64,000 nt of DNA from Elymus sibiricus. Its lineage: Eukaryota; Streptophyta; Magnoliopsida; Poales; Poaceae. Under the pieces are notes generated by a model that did no database searches, was not told where the DNA came from, and saw only the letters and a program-made list of their open reading frames with translations. Positions 21,419 through 32,250 of this stretch are shown here, in pieces. Within the stretch, counting starts at the first letter, position 1. The number at the start of each line of letters is the position of its first letter. Location of the stretch: positions 366,818,720 to 366,882,719 of the forward strand of contig CM077671.1 in NCBI GenBank assembly GCA_039707655.1. Reading direction: 5' to 3'. A program made the translations under genes and the position numbers.

Positions 21419-24001
21419 ATGGCGATTCGTTGACTGTTGGCGATCAGCGGGGCGGCGCCGGCGGCGGGCCGGGGGCCGAGTGAGGAGTACAGCAAGGAGA
21501 CGGATGGAGTGGGTGGCCTCTCTGGTGAGGAGTGGAGCACCTTCAAACGGCGGGGAAAGGAGATCCTCCGCCGGGCGAGAGATCCGGAAGGGTGCCTGCG
21601 CCGTTTACGGATCAAGGCCGAGGCTTTCTTCAACTCGGACATTCAATCTGCTGCAGATTCAAAGGAAGGTACGGGATGGAATTATTCCTCCGGAGATGGG
21701 GAGAAGATCACGGATTCTGCTGCGACGCGATCTGCGGATCCAATGGCGAACCAGAAGGGGGACGCGATGGACCTGGGAGAGGGCGTCGTGGTTTCGGGAG
21801 CTGGCAATGGAGCGTCTGCTGTGACCGCGGCGGTGGCACTGGCGGCCGGATTGGAGGGCGCTGCCCCGTCCGTTTCTGTACCCAGTCCTGCGGTGCAGAC
21901 GACGGTGCGCCGGCGGTGAGCGAGGCGGGGCTCCTGATGGCTGTTTCGACGGGCGCTGGAGGCGCCAATGGGATGGGCTCGTCCTCTACGGCGCTGAGGG
22001 GTGCTGAGGCTGGGGAGATGCAGAAGTCCCCGGCTCAGGACAAGGGGAAGGCTAAGGTGGGAGGCCCTGCCGGCCTGGCGCTCTCTGTTACTCCTAAGGC
22101 CACCTTTGGCTTTGCTGCTGCGGCGGCGCCTCCTCAGCTCTGCAGATATGGGAAGAACAAGACGGCCTCGAGCTCGAGGGCGTTCAGCAAGCTGATCGTC
22201 ATCAACCTGGAAGCTGCTATGCGTGCGGTGGCGGGGAAGTTGGTGGTGGGCCGGGTGCTCTCGCCGTACCCGGTCGAACCAAAGATGGTCGTCAACGAGC
22301 TCAGAGGGCCGTGGCATTTGCGTGGCGACGCCGTGGCCCAGCGAGTCACCAGTGAAGATCGCCGGTTCGTCATCACGTTCATGGAGGAGGGGGATCGACT
22401 TCATGTTCTGCAAGCTGGTCCTTGGCACTTCAGAGAAGACGCCGTGATTCTAGCGGCATTCGACGGGAAGGGTGACCCTGCAGACGTTCCTCTTGACTCC
22501 ATCAACATCTGGGCCCAAATCCGGGGGCTGCCGGTGCCGCTCAAGACCGTGGAGATGGCCTACCTGCTGGGTGACAAACTTGGCAAGGTCGTGGCGGTGT
22601 CACACAAGAACAAGATGATTGTCGACGAACACCTTCGTGTTCGAGTCAAGCTTCGCGTGGATGAGCCCTTGAGGAAGTTTATTGACACCATCGAGACGAC
22701 AACTGATGGCAAAACAATTGAGACCCTCTTCGATGTAAAGTATGAAAAACTCCCTAAATTCTGTCTTTGTTGTGGCATGTTGGGGCACACCACGGCTACC
22801 TTCTGCAGCATCCCGTCAGAGCTCCGGCAGCCTTCGTACTCCACCGACATCGAGGCGCCGGCGTTTTGGAAGCGTCCACAGGCGGCGGCCGGGCCGGAGC
22901 GCCGCCATATCCAATATGGTGGGCGTTCTGGGGCCATGGAGGGCCATGAGAATGAGCTCCAGGACCTGGTTCAGCTCCCGGAAAAGGTGTTTCTACGGCG
23001 GTCCAGAAGATGTCAGTGGCAGCTACTCCGCCTGTCCAAGGCGAGCAGGTGGTCGACCTGGTGCTTGGGGCAGGGGCCACCCAGGAGGGGGGGCTCTCGC
23101 TGACTGTTCCAAGCGCCGGGCACGGCCAAGATATGGACCGCGGTGGCCACAGGCTGACTTCGACACTGGCTGGCCAGGAGGGTCAGTCAAAGTCGGACCT
23201 GTTGGGGACCTCTGTTGGTACTTGGTACGCAGCAGGGCCTAAAAGGGGCTGGGTTGTGCAAAATAAATACACTTCCAGCTGATCAGGCTCTTGTTTTTGG
23301 GGCTGCTGATGGACATCGTGAGGACTTGGCTGATGGAGAAGGCAACGAGCATGTGGCTGTACATGTGTCTCAGAACCATGCAGATGAGGAGGTGTTGATG
23401 GGGTCGGGTGGGCATCCTGGAGCTGTTGCCCGAGTGGACACCAAGATGGATATGGCTGTTGGGGGAGGCATTCAGAAGCTGCCTGCCCCTAGCGGCTCGT
23501 CGAACTTGTCGCGCTGGAGAAGACTGCACAGAGAGGAGCAGGAGGAGCGTGACATAGTCCAAGGGGCGTGTGTGAGACACGTCCAGTTTGGGGGTCCCAA
23601 CTCCGCCTAACAGTGGCAGCGACATGTCCAGTCGCAAGGCTGCCTTTGCTGATATTTTAGAGAGCTCGGTGGGCAACAAGAGAAGATGCCCGGATGGCCA
23701 AGATATGGTACTTAGTTTTGATAGCATTAGTTCTGAGTCCAGGGAGTTTAGGGGAACCAATGTGGTTCTTCCAGCTTGTAAGAAAGTCTGTGGGGAGAGA
23801 GTGGAGACTCTGGTAGGCATAGATGGGAACTTGATCCATGTAACAAAAGAGGTAGATGGGGGAGAGGAGGAAGTTCAGGGTGTGAGGAGGGAATCTGTAG
23901 GTGAGGGAAAAGAGGAAGTGGTGCATGCTAAGGTAGCAACCGACCCTGGGGCTGTCGGTCAACTGACGGGCGCGTGTGATGACGCCCGTCAGGAGCCATG
24001 A
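21419..24001 (+). pseudogene. L1 ORF1 (nucleic-acid-binding gag-like protein), frameshifted
   Basis: Protein-like sequence passes through several frames, so at least four indels break it. An ATG at 21419 is followed by an in-frame TGA at 21431. The first part runs to 21919, and the main part (about 21905-22985) holds a DUF4283-type region: VVNELRGPWHLRGDA, GPWHFREDAVILA, and NIWAQIRGLPVPLKTVEMAY. A zinc knuckle CLCCGMLGHTTATFC (CX2CX4HX5C, one residue longer than usual) follows. Later segments end at 23282, 23610 and 24001. Plant L1 ORF1 proteins bind the element RNA. The last stop TGA overlaps the ORF2 ATG as ATGA. Confidence 0.8.
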
Positions 24002-27000
24002 TAATGCTTAGTTGGAACTGTCGATGGCTGGGTCGGCCTCGTACAGTTCAAGAATTAGTGTGTCTCAATAAGTCTTACCGACCCAACATTATTTTTCTTT
24101 CCGAAACTAGACAAAATAAAGATTATGTCGAGAGGTTAAGGTATCGGTTGGGCATGAAAAATATATTTACTGTTTCTGGTAAAGGCAAGGGTGGTGGTTT
24201 AGAGGTGTTCTGGGACGAATGTTTATCTGTGGAGTTAAAAAAATATGGAGATCATTTTATTGACATGTATATCTGTAATAGTGATGGTTCAAAATGGAGG
24301 TGCACTTTTATCTATGGAGAACCGAGGGCCAGCCAAAGGTATGTCATATGGGAGCTCCTGAGACGGGTAAAATCTCTTGGCTCTGGTCCTTGGTTTATGG
24401 TGGGAGATTTTAATGAAGCTATGTGGCAGAATGAGCATTTTTCGCGGCATAAAAGGTCTGGTACACTCATGGCTAATTTCCGGGAGATTCTTTCTGAATG
24501 CAACCTATTTGATTTGGGGTTTCAAGGGGTGCCATGGACGTATGATAATAAACAGGAAGGTTCCCGTAATGTGAAGGTGCGGCTTGACCGGGCGGTGGCT
24601 TGTCCTCAATGGTCCGCTATGTTTCCTCACTGCAAAGTCTCACATATTTTATCATCCAGGTCAGATCATTGTCCTCTATATATTCAACTATTGGGTAATC
24701 GACCTAACCTTTCCTCTAGTAAACATTTGAGGTATGAATCATACTGGGAGAGGGAAAGTATGGCGCTTGAGGAGCAGGTGAGGAATTGTTGGAGTAAAAA
24801 TAATCAAGTAAGAAATCTGCTGGATGTGGCGAATAATTTTAATAATTTAATGAAATCTTTGCATTCTTGGAGTCGTATGCATATTGGCTATCTCCCAGCG
24901 AAGCTTCAAAGTGCTCGCAATAGATTAAATGTTCTCTTCAAAAGAAATGATAAGGCAGCTATTATGGAGAGAAAGAAAATATGTTTGGAGATGGATGAGC
25001 TTCTTATTAAGGAAGAAATCATGTGGAAGCAAAGATCCTGCATTGACAACATGATTTTGGGGGACCACAATATAAAATTCTATCAGAGAAAGGCTTCCTG
25101 GAGAGCGAAGAAAAACAATATTGCCGCTTTGAAAAGGAGTGATGGGTCTCTTACAGAGAATATGGATGAAATAAAAGGTATTACAAATTCGTTTTTCAAG
25201 CATCTGTATACTTGTGACTCTAATGTTGATCCTTCTCGTATTATCCCAATTGTGAAACCTCTCGTCAATGATGAAATGAATGCGGAGCTCTGCAAGCCTT
25301 TTTCTGAAAAAGAGATTAGTGATGCTCTTTTTCAAATTGGTCCGTTAAAGGCTCCAGGCCCGGATGGCTTTCCAGCTAGGTTTTTTCAGAGAAATTGGGG
25401 GCTAATCAAGGAGGATATTGTAAGGGCAGTCCAGGAATTTTTCATATCAGGAGTTATGCCTGAAGGTATCAATGATACTACTATTGTACTAATTCCCAAG
25501 GTAAAGAATCCCCAATCTGTTAAAGATTTTAGACCGATCAGCTTGTGTAATATCATATATAAAATTATATCAAAGTGCCTGGTGAATAGGCTAAGACCTA
25601 TCTTGGATGGTATGATTTCTCCCACTCAGAGTGCATTTATCCCTGGCCGGTTAATTTCTGATAACGCTCTTATTGCTTTTGAATGCATTCATTCCCTGAG
25701 TTCGTTTAAAGATCAGAGGGGAGAATTTTGTGCTTATAAGCTGGACCTGGCAAAAGCGTATGATCGAGTGGATTGGCAATTCCTAAAAAGTATGCTTGGA
25801 GCTCTTGGCTTTGCGCCAACCTGGATTAACTGGATTATGACCTGTGTTACTTCAGTGAAATTTTCTGTGCGTTTTAATGGCCAGATGTTGGAACCTTTTT
25901 ATCCATCTCGGGGTCTCAGGCAAGGGAATCCTCTGTCACCATATTTGTTCCTTTTTGTGGCCGAGGCTCTTTCCTTGCTGATAAAGGATGCTTGTGAGAG
26001 AGGGGCTCTCAAAGAGCTTGTTCTGAACAGACAAGGCCCAGGTATTTCTCATATATTGTTTGCGGATGATTGTCTCCTATTTTTTAAGGGCTCCATTGAT
26101 CAAGGATTAGCTATTAAAAATATTCTGTCGATTTATGAGGAAGGAACGGGGCAGCTTCTAAGTCCGGATAAGTGCTCAATAAAATTTGGTAAGAAGTGCA
26201 GCATGGAGGATCAAGTGAACACGATGGTTATCCTCAAAATTACTGCTGAAGGTTTTGAGGATAAATATCTTGGGCTTCCGGTGCCAGAGGGTAGAATGAA
26301 GGTTGGAAAATTCCAGGCGACCAAAGATAAGGCACTAAAAAGAGCGTCAGATTGGATTGAAAAGTATGCATCTAGTGGGATAAAAGAGTCTCAAATCAAG
26401 GCTGTTCTGCAAGCGCTTCCAGTGTATGCCATGGGACTATTTAAATTTCCGGCTTCCTTATGTGACGAGCTAGCGCAGATCATAAGGAATTTTTGGTGGG
26501 GAGACGAACATGATAGGAAAACTCATTGGTTGGCCTGGGATAAACTAACAAAACCAAAAGGACAGGGTGGCATGGGCTTCCGTGATCTAAGATTATTTAA
26601 TCAAGCACTCCTAGCCAAACAGGCCTGGCGATTACTGGTGAATCCGGAATCTTTATGTGCTAAGGTGTTGAAGGCAAAATATTATCCCAATGGTCACATT
26701 CTTGACACTGTTTTTCCGCAATCCACTTCGGTGAACTGGCAAAGTATTATGCATGGTTTGGAACTGTTAAAAAAGGGGGTTATTTGGAGAGTGTATGACG
26801 GTAACAACATAAACATTTGGAGGGATAATTGGCTTCCAAGAAACTCAGGTCTTAAAATTTTAGAACGAAAGAATCGAACAAGACTGAAATGGGTGGCGGA
26901 ATTATTCATGAGCGGGACTAGAAGGTGGGAGGAGAATTTGGTTAGGCACTTATTCTTTCATCATGATGCTGAAGAGATCCTAAATTTACGCATTCAGTCT

Positions 27001-28164
27001 ATGGGAGAGGGTGATCAAATTGCTTGGCATTATGAGAAAAGTGGTATGTTCTCTGTCAAAAGTGCGTACAGACTGGCCTTAAAGCTCAAGGATAGCCAAG
27101 GCGAGTCAGGAATATTCAGCGGTGCCGTGAATGAGGAGAGGAAAATTTGGGATGTAATTTGGAAAGCCAAAGTTCCACAAAAAATTAAAATTTTTGCCTG
27201 GAGAGCTGCGACCAACAGTTTGGCGGTGCAGATAAATAGAGTAAAACACCACCAAACGGTTTCAGGTACGTGCTCTATTTGTGGTTTGCATGATGAAAGT
27301 ATATTCCATGCCCTTGTAATTTGTCCTAAGGCACGTGCGTTGCGTTTCGCCTTGGGGGAAGTATGGAATATTCCAAGGGAGGAGATGTTCAGATTCACGG
27401 GGCCGGATTGGTTCCTCATTCTATTAGATCAGCTTGGGTCCACTGTACGCGAGCAAGTTTTATTCATGTTCTGGAGAGCCTGGCATCTTAGGAACGATTT
27501 GATTTTTGGAAAAGGGAAAGAATCTGTGAATGCATCGGTGGCCTATTTGGAAAATTATTGGAACACATTCTCGAGTGTCGGTGCTTGTGTGAAGGTGGAT
27601 CAAAGCAACAAAGGTAAAGGGGCGATAGGTAATGATAAGTGCTTTTGTCCAACTACGAATACACGCGATGTCTGGAATCCTCCGGATCCAAATTATATTA
27701 AGATAAATGTTGATGCAAGTTTTGTGGAGTGCATGAGATCGGCTAGTGTGGGGGTTGTCGCTAGGAATCATTTGGGAGAGGTCCTGGTTTCATCATGGGG
27801 CTATCTTCCTTCGTGTTCCGGAGTGGATGAAGCGGAACTTCGTGCGTGCCTTGCCGGGCTTTACATTGGTATTACTCTTCACCGACCTATTATTTTGGAA
27901 ACTGACAGCTCCTATGTTGCATCTTTCCTAGCAAAAGAAACCATTGACAGGTCGGCTTTTGTGGATCTAAAAAAGGAAGCGATTGGCGTCTTGAAATTTA
28001 TGGAGGATATTAAGATTGTTAAGGTGAATAGGCTTGCTAATAAGGCGGCGCATGAGATTGCTAAATTTAGTTTTGATACTAAGTCCGATGGTGTGCTTTG
28101 TAATAGTGTTCCGCAAATTGTGGCTAGCATTGTAATGAACGAATGTATGAATCTTGTTAATTAA
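23998..28164 (+). CDS. L1 ORF2: endonuclease, reverse transcriptase and RNase H polyprotein
   Basis: The frame encodes 1388 residues without interruption. Domains in order: an EEP-type endonuclease (SWNCR at the start, SETR, GDFNE with Asp137, LDR, SDH); a reverse transcriptase (PGPDGFP, LDLAKAYDRVDW, GLRQGNPLSPYLF, FADD at residues 688-691); a zf-RVT region (WKAKVPQKIKIFAWR, then CSICG...HALVICP); and a C-terminal plant RNase H (DASF with Asp1239, ETDS). All expected catalytic motifs are present, although the first block reads NCRWLG where NCRGLG is usual. It nicks target DNA and copies the element RNA in place (target-primed reverse transcription). ORF2 starts at the stop of ORF1, which suggests termination-reinitiation translation. 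Confidence 0.95.
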   Translation: MIMLSWNCRWLGRPRTVQELVCLNKSYRPNIIFLSETRQNKDYVERLRYRLGMKNIFTVSGKGKGGGLEVFWDECLSVELKKYGDHFIDMYICNSDGSKWRCTFIYGEPRASQRYVIWELLRRVKSLGSGPWFMVGDFNEAMWQNEHFSRHKRSGTLMANFREILSECNLFDLGFQGVPWTYDNKQEGSRNVKVRLDRAVACPQWSAMFPHCKVSHILSSRSDHCPLYIQLLGNRPNLSSSKHLRYESYWERESMALEEQVRNCWSKNNQVRNLLDVANNFNNLMKSLHSWSRMHIGYLPAKLQSARNRLNVLFKRNDKAAIMERKKICLEMDELLIKEEIMWKQRSCIDNMILGDHNIKFYQRKASWRAKKNNIAALKRSDGSLTENMDEIKGITNSFFKHLYTCDSNVDPSRIIPIVKPLVNDEMNAELCKPFSEKEISDALFQIGPLKAPGPDGFPARFFQRNWGLIKEDIVRAVQEFFISGVMPEGINDTTIVLIPKVKNPQSVKDFRPISLCNIIYKIISKCLVNRLRPILDGMISPTQSAFIPGRLISDNALIAFECIHSLSSFKDQRGEFCAYKLDLAKAYDRVDWQFLKSMLGALGFAPTWINWIMTCVTSVKFSVRFNGQMLEPFYPSRGLRQGNPLSPYLFLFVAEALSLLIKDACERGALKELVLNRQGPGISHILFADDCLLFFKGSIDQGLAIKNILSIYEEGTGQLLSPDKCSIKFGKKCSMEDQVNTMVILKITAEGFEDKYLGLPVPEGRMKVGKFQATKDKALKRASDWIEKYASSGIKESQIKAVLQALPVYAMGLFKFPASLCDELAQIIRNFWWGDEHDRKTHWLAWDKLTKPKGQGGMGFRDLRLFNQALLAKQAWRLLVNPESLCAKVLKAKYYPNGHILDTVFPQSTSVNWQSIMHGLELLKKGVIWRVYDGNNINIWRDNWLPRNSGLKILERKNRTRLKWVAELFMSGTRRWEENLVRHLFFHHDAEEILNLRIQSMGEGDQIAWHYEKSGMFSVKSAYRLALKLKDSQGESGIFSGAVNEERKIWDVIWKAKVPQKIKIFAWRAATNSLAVQINRVKHHQTVSGTCSICGLHDESIFHALVICPKARALRFALGEVWNIPREEMFRFTGPDWFLILLDQLGSTVREQVLFMFWRAWHLRNDLIFGKGKESVNASVAYLENYWNTFSSVGACVKVDQSNKGKGAIGNDKCFCPTTNTRDVWNPPDPNYIKINVDASFVECMRSASVGVVARNHLGEVLVSSWGYLPSCSGVDEAELRACLAGLYIGITLHRPIILETDSSYVASFLAKETIDRSAFVDLKKEAIGVLKFMEDIKIVKVNRLANKAAHEIAKFSFDTKSDGVLCNSVPQIVASIVMNECMNLVN

Positions 28165-28211
28165 TCAATATATGGGTGGGGTTTTCAAAAAAAAGAAATG
28201 ATTCGTACAAC

Positions 28212-29420
28212 CCATGATTGTGTTGCAAAAAAGTTCTGCTTGGTGAGCATTGGTTGTGCATAATTGTTTTGCAAGGAAATGTCTATAGATTTTCATACTC
28301 TTTTGAACAATATACATGAGTGATTAACAAAAACTCTGGAATCTTGAAAACCAGCAACCTCCAAGTTACACTCATCATGAAAGATTGCCTCATGATGCCA
28401 ATGCGAGACTAGTATCGTCCCTTATCTTGCTCTCAAACGATGAAACAAAATGGTCCATGCAAAGCTTTTAGAGTGTTTAAATAAATGGTCAATGGTAAGG
28501 TTTTGAGTAAGCTCCATTGCACCAAAGAAGTTATAGTTTCTCAAAGTTCCTTCAAGGCAGACCTATATATATTTTGTAACATAATAGTAACTAGACCATC
28601 TTATACTTATATTTAATACTTTTTCTCTCCAACGTTATTTGGTTGGAGGGCAACGATTACACGTCGTTCCAAAGGCCATCGGAGGAAATGTTTGAGTTAA
28701 CCTTACCATCAAAGGAAATGCCGCATGGTTTTCTCTTTGGCTTAATATCCATTACAGGGACCTGCCAGTGCATGCACATGGTTTTCTTTCCGATTTGCCA
28801 TGTATGTTGGATGTCAGCTGGGAACGATTTCCCCCAACAGCCTTAATTAACAACATTAAGTGGTGTCGAAACCGAAACATCAACTAACAACGAACGTGCA
28901 CCATTAGTGGCTCTAACTGAAAGTGATATCTCAACATGAGCTTGGCTTGATTCTAGAGTTTTGGCCCTCGGACCCAATAATCCCGAACGGAAGGACTAAG
29001 TGAAACACCTTTGAGGCACCATGTTAATTTTAGAGACAAAAATAGATTTAATATGTGAAATCTAAAAATAAAACTAAATAGACCATTCATATTTACGGTC
29101 AAAAACATATACTCCCTTCCTTTTTTACTTACTTTGCATATTAGCTTTGTCTCAGGTCAAACTGTCTAAACTTTGACCAAGTTTATACAAAAAAAAATTA
29201 ACATCTACAATGCCAAATCAATATCATCAGAATTATCATTCAATATATTTTTGTACTATATATATTTTTTATTGTGAAAGTTTAGATTGTTTTCGACAAA
29301 TTTGGTCAAACCTTATAAAGTTTGACTTAAGTCAAAACTAATATGCGAAGTAAATAAAAACGGAGGGAGTATTGTTGCAAGAGTGCTGGCAGTTCACAAC
29401 TCATAACTTTCGTTGTGGTG
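28212..29420. repeat. Diverged duplicated flank, copy 3
   Basis: Aligns with 20540-21330 in the same orientation (see copy 2). A Stowaway MITE (29112-29369) was inserted later. Bases 28640-28860 hold a 67-codon frame with no recognisable domain. Confidence 0.6.
29112..29369. mobile_element. Stowaway MITE (258 bp)
   Basis: Inverted ends CTCCCTTCC.../...CGGAGGGAG are flanked by TA. The arms extend inward: ACTTACTTTGCATATTAG pairs with CTAATATGCGAAGTAAAT. Confidence 0.85.
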
Positions 29421-29594
29421 GCAACTTTGAGGGAACTAACTATATATTTGTGCTAGCTGTGGCACATTCTCATAACTTGGTGTTAATGAATGTGCATATA
29501 TGATGGATACTCGATGACAGGTGCATCTAGAACCAAAACACATATCATTAGTAATATAAGCAATTCAAATTAAATATTAATGCCAGAACCATGA

Positions 29595-29662
29595 GTTGGT
29601 TACAAGATCGTATGGGTTTCAGCTCTAGCCTATTCCAACTTGTTTGGGGCTAAAGGCTTTCA
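29595..29662 (+). mobile_element. Short 3' scrap of an RTE-type LINE
   Basis: The phrase ATGGGTTTCAGCTCTAGCC then CCAACTTGTTTGGGGCTAAA matches, on the opposite strand, the 3' end of the RTE LINE at 37832. It is too short for coding sequence. Confidence 0.65.
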
Positions 29663-29906
29663 TCAATTATTGGATGCTAACTTTTAGTAGAGGAAAAATG
29701 TCAAAAGATACGCATATAGGTAACTAGTTTTGAATTTTTAGCGCACTAGACTAAGTCTTCTAGGCTGTTGGATCCACCACTCTAGGCAAATAACGACGAC
29801 TGATGTTAAGCTATTAGGGCATCGACTATTATGTCAAAACCTGCCAAGCTAGATGAGTGAATTGATTGTAAGCATGTTCGATGGTACCAGTAACCATAGC
29901 TAGCTA

Positions 29907-30161
29907 CTCACTCCATTCCAAAATAGTTGAAGTCCAGGTTTGTCCTAAGTCAAACTTCTTTAAGTTTGATGAACTCCATACAAATTTTGCTAATATCTAC
30001 AACATCAAATAAATATAGTATGATGATATATGTTATCACGAATCTGATGAAACTAATTCAGTGTTATAGATGCTTCTATATTTTTCTACAAACTCGGTTA
30101 AACTTAAAGAAGTTTGACTTAGGAAAAACCTATGACTTCAAATATTTTGGGATGGAGAGGG
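29907..30161. mobile_element. Stowaway-like MITE (255 bp)
   Basis: The ends CTCACTCCATTCCAAAATA and its near-complement TATTTTGGGATGGAGAGGG are flanked by TA on both sides. Inner arms GTCAAACTTCTTTAAGTTT / AAACTTAAAGAAGTTTGAC extend the inverted repeat. Confidence 0.85.
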
Positions 30162-31305
30162 TACACGACTGGGACGGTGTTGGAGAGTATCAATTTTATT
30201 GATAGTCAAAGTTAGATCATGAGAAATTATGCCGCCATGGGAGTGAGCTCCACCATCCTCCTTAACTCATACTTGCCACGATCCAACCACCCATGTAGGG
30301 GGGGGGGGGTACAAAACAAATATAAGGATGTAGACAACACTTGATTACCCAAGATGCCAATCCTATGCTATTCATGCAAGATGGTCATCTGGTTCGCGGT
30401 CCTTTTCTATTTCCATTAATTCATCATTTGAAGATGACTCTAGACATTTGCGTGTCGACAACAAACATAGAAAATGGAACCATTAATCATTTGTGCAAGC
30501 CCCTAACTTGATCAAGTGGCCAAGATTAATAGGTTTTACCATACTCCCATAATAATTTGATTATTTATGTTCGGACATCGGGTAGAGCAGCCACACAAAA
30601 GATTATGCACTATCGATACCATGCCCATGTTTGGCACCCAGAAAAATTGCACACAAAAGATGGGAGCACGAACTAGATAGGCAAGCGTTTCACAACTAAT
30701 TTATTTGGAGCCCCGGGAAGTCTGCGTATATTTTTCGTGCTCAATTTGGTTCCTGGTACATGTGTCCTGGGTTTGTTAGTTGCCCTCTCCGGGGTTGGAT
30801 TCATAGTTGTTCAGTTCAATTGTGTTGTTCTGTTCTTGGTTCAGAGTTCTATTCGTGCTCACAGTCCAAAGTTCTTGTGTTCTTCTGTTGCTATTTGGTT
30901 TCCCAATTACAGATCATCTTAGGCCCATCCGTTTGTGTTGTTGAAATGTTATTGGATTGTGTAATTATATAAAATGTGAACCAATACCCGATTTAATTTC
31001 AACAAAAAATGGTGTCGTGTTGTTTCAAGAAACAAAGCTTCAAAACTAGTAAATTCGTGACAACTTTTTGAAAATATTTCGCTGCTTGATCATGAATTCC
31101 CACTGCTTGATCATGATTTTACATGGCCCAGTATGAAAAATTATCCAATTATTACTTAGATTGACCGTGTACCGAAAGTTTAAGAGATTAGGGAAAATGT
31201 GCCACACTGTCGTGGTTTCCATGTTATATAGTACATAGGAGGAATAAGAAATATATGGGAATAAACCCAATCAAATTCTAACCATAATGGCCCGATTACA
31301 TGCTA
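30162..31305. other. Spacer, nothing recognised
   Basis: AT-rich, with a run of 12 G at 30298-30309. Two overlapping short plus-strand frames (30737-30972) are rich in Val/Leu/Cys but have no domain. No gene can be supported. Confidence 0.4.
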
Positions 31306-31635
31306 CTCTCTCCATTCCTTTATGTAAGGTATATTATTTTTGGCACGGTGACCAAGGCACATAATCGTACACATGTTAGGACGAAATTAACCTTGGCTAA
31401 ATCATTGATTAGCGGCAACTAAATCATTTAGGCTAGTAAAGTAAGTGGTACACGCAAACAAGAGAGAGATAATTTCCTTCTTTCTCTTTAAAAAAGAGAT
31501 GCATGCAATAAGGGAGAGGTACTTTGTTTTTTTGAAGGGCTAACGATGGAATTATGAGAAATTAGAATAAATGCACTATACATTACGGCATTTAATAAAA
31601 AAACAAATACACCTTGTATAAAGGAATGGAGGGAG
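31306..31635. mobile_element. Stowaway-like MITE (330 bp)
   Basis: Inverted ends CTCTCTCCATTCCTTTAT and ATAAAGGAATGGAGGGAG are flanked by TA. No ORF. Confidence 0.85.
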
Positions 31636-31656
31636 TATATTATTAGACGCAAGGGA

Positions 31657-31968
31657 ACTGGGCGTAGCTCAGATGGTCATGTTCCTTGTGGTGGAACCAG
31701 CCCAGCAGGGTTCAAGTCCTAGACTTGATGCTGGTGCTCACATTTTTTTCTGGATTAATTTTAGGGTTTTAGGCGATATTCATTTAGTGGGAGGAGACAT
31801 TTACGTCAACTACAAGGCGCATCTGGAGACTTCGTCAATCGCAAGATCTTGTGCGAGGTCAGTATCTCGGAAGTGCTCATAAGGTAGGGTGTGCATGTGT
31901 GCGTTTATAGGGATGCGTGTATGTGTGTGTATATGAACATGCGATTGTACTGTGTTCAAAAATATCAT
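31657..31968 (+). mobile_element. tRNA-derived SINE (Au-like)
   Basis: The 5' part has RNA polymerase III promoter boxes: box A TAGCTCAGATGG (about 31664-31675) and box B GGTTCAAGTCC (about 31708-31718). A tRNA-unrelated body follows, ending in a GT-rich stretch (GTGTATGTGTGTGTATATG) and TACTGTGTTCAAAAA. This matches the general plan of the grass Au SINE and its relatives. It is not a working tRNA gene, because no clover-leaf 3' half or acceptor pairing follows box B. Confidence 0.75.
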
Positions 31969-31984
31969 CACGTGCAAAATTGTA

Positions 31985-32250
31985 AAGGATCATCGAGTAT
32001 CGTACATATATTCGGTTGCCTAACACTCCCTCACGGTCATAACAGGAGATTCTCGGACGCTAAGACTGTAGAGGAAGTCCAAAGAGGATTGGTGATGGGC
32101 TGATTGCAGGTCCTTGATGAACATGTCAGCGATCCGGCAAGAATATGGTACTGGAGTACACGGACGTGGCCAGTGCGACATGTCCTTCCTGAAGTGAAGG
32201 TCAATCTTGATATGGTTCGCGTGTTGGTGTGGGGCCTAGACTTCATGAAA
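31985..32250 (-). pseudogene. Fragment of a copia RNase H C-terminus
   Basis: On the minus strand, decayed sequence reads roughly HANHIKIDLHFRKD and, after a gap, ADMFIKDLQ. This resembles the conserved copia RNase H ending 'TKHIEIDxHFVRD...LADIFTKPL'. Stops and substitutions abound. It lies directly beside the SINE. Confidence 0.5.

Larger units (their letters stand above)
21357..28194 (+). mobile_element. L1-type LINE, near full length (6.8 kb)
   Basis: The element is bounded by a perfect 17-bp target duplication GAAATGATTCGTACAAC (21340-21356 and 28195-28211) and ends in A8. It carries a gag-like ORF1 region and a complete ORF2 with endonuclease, reverse transcriptase, zf-RVT and RNase H. 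The perfect duplication and open ORF2 indicate a relatively recent insertion. It sits inside the third duplicated flank. Confidence 0.95.

Noticed and set aside
30737..30972. Two hydrophobic short ORFs
   Set aside because: Overlapping frames in T/G-rich sequence with no signal, domain or promoter. Not enough to call a gene.
31657..31730. Possible tRNA gene (box A and box B present)
   Set aside because: No cloverleaf can be completed and the sequence continues into a typical SINE body. It is a tRNA-derived SINE.
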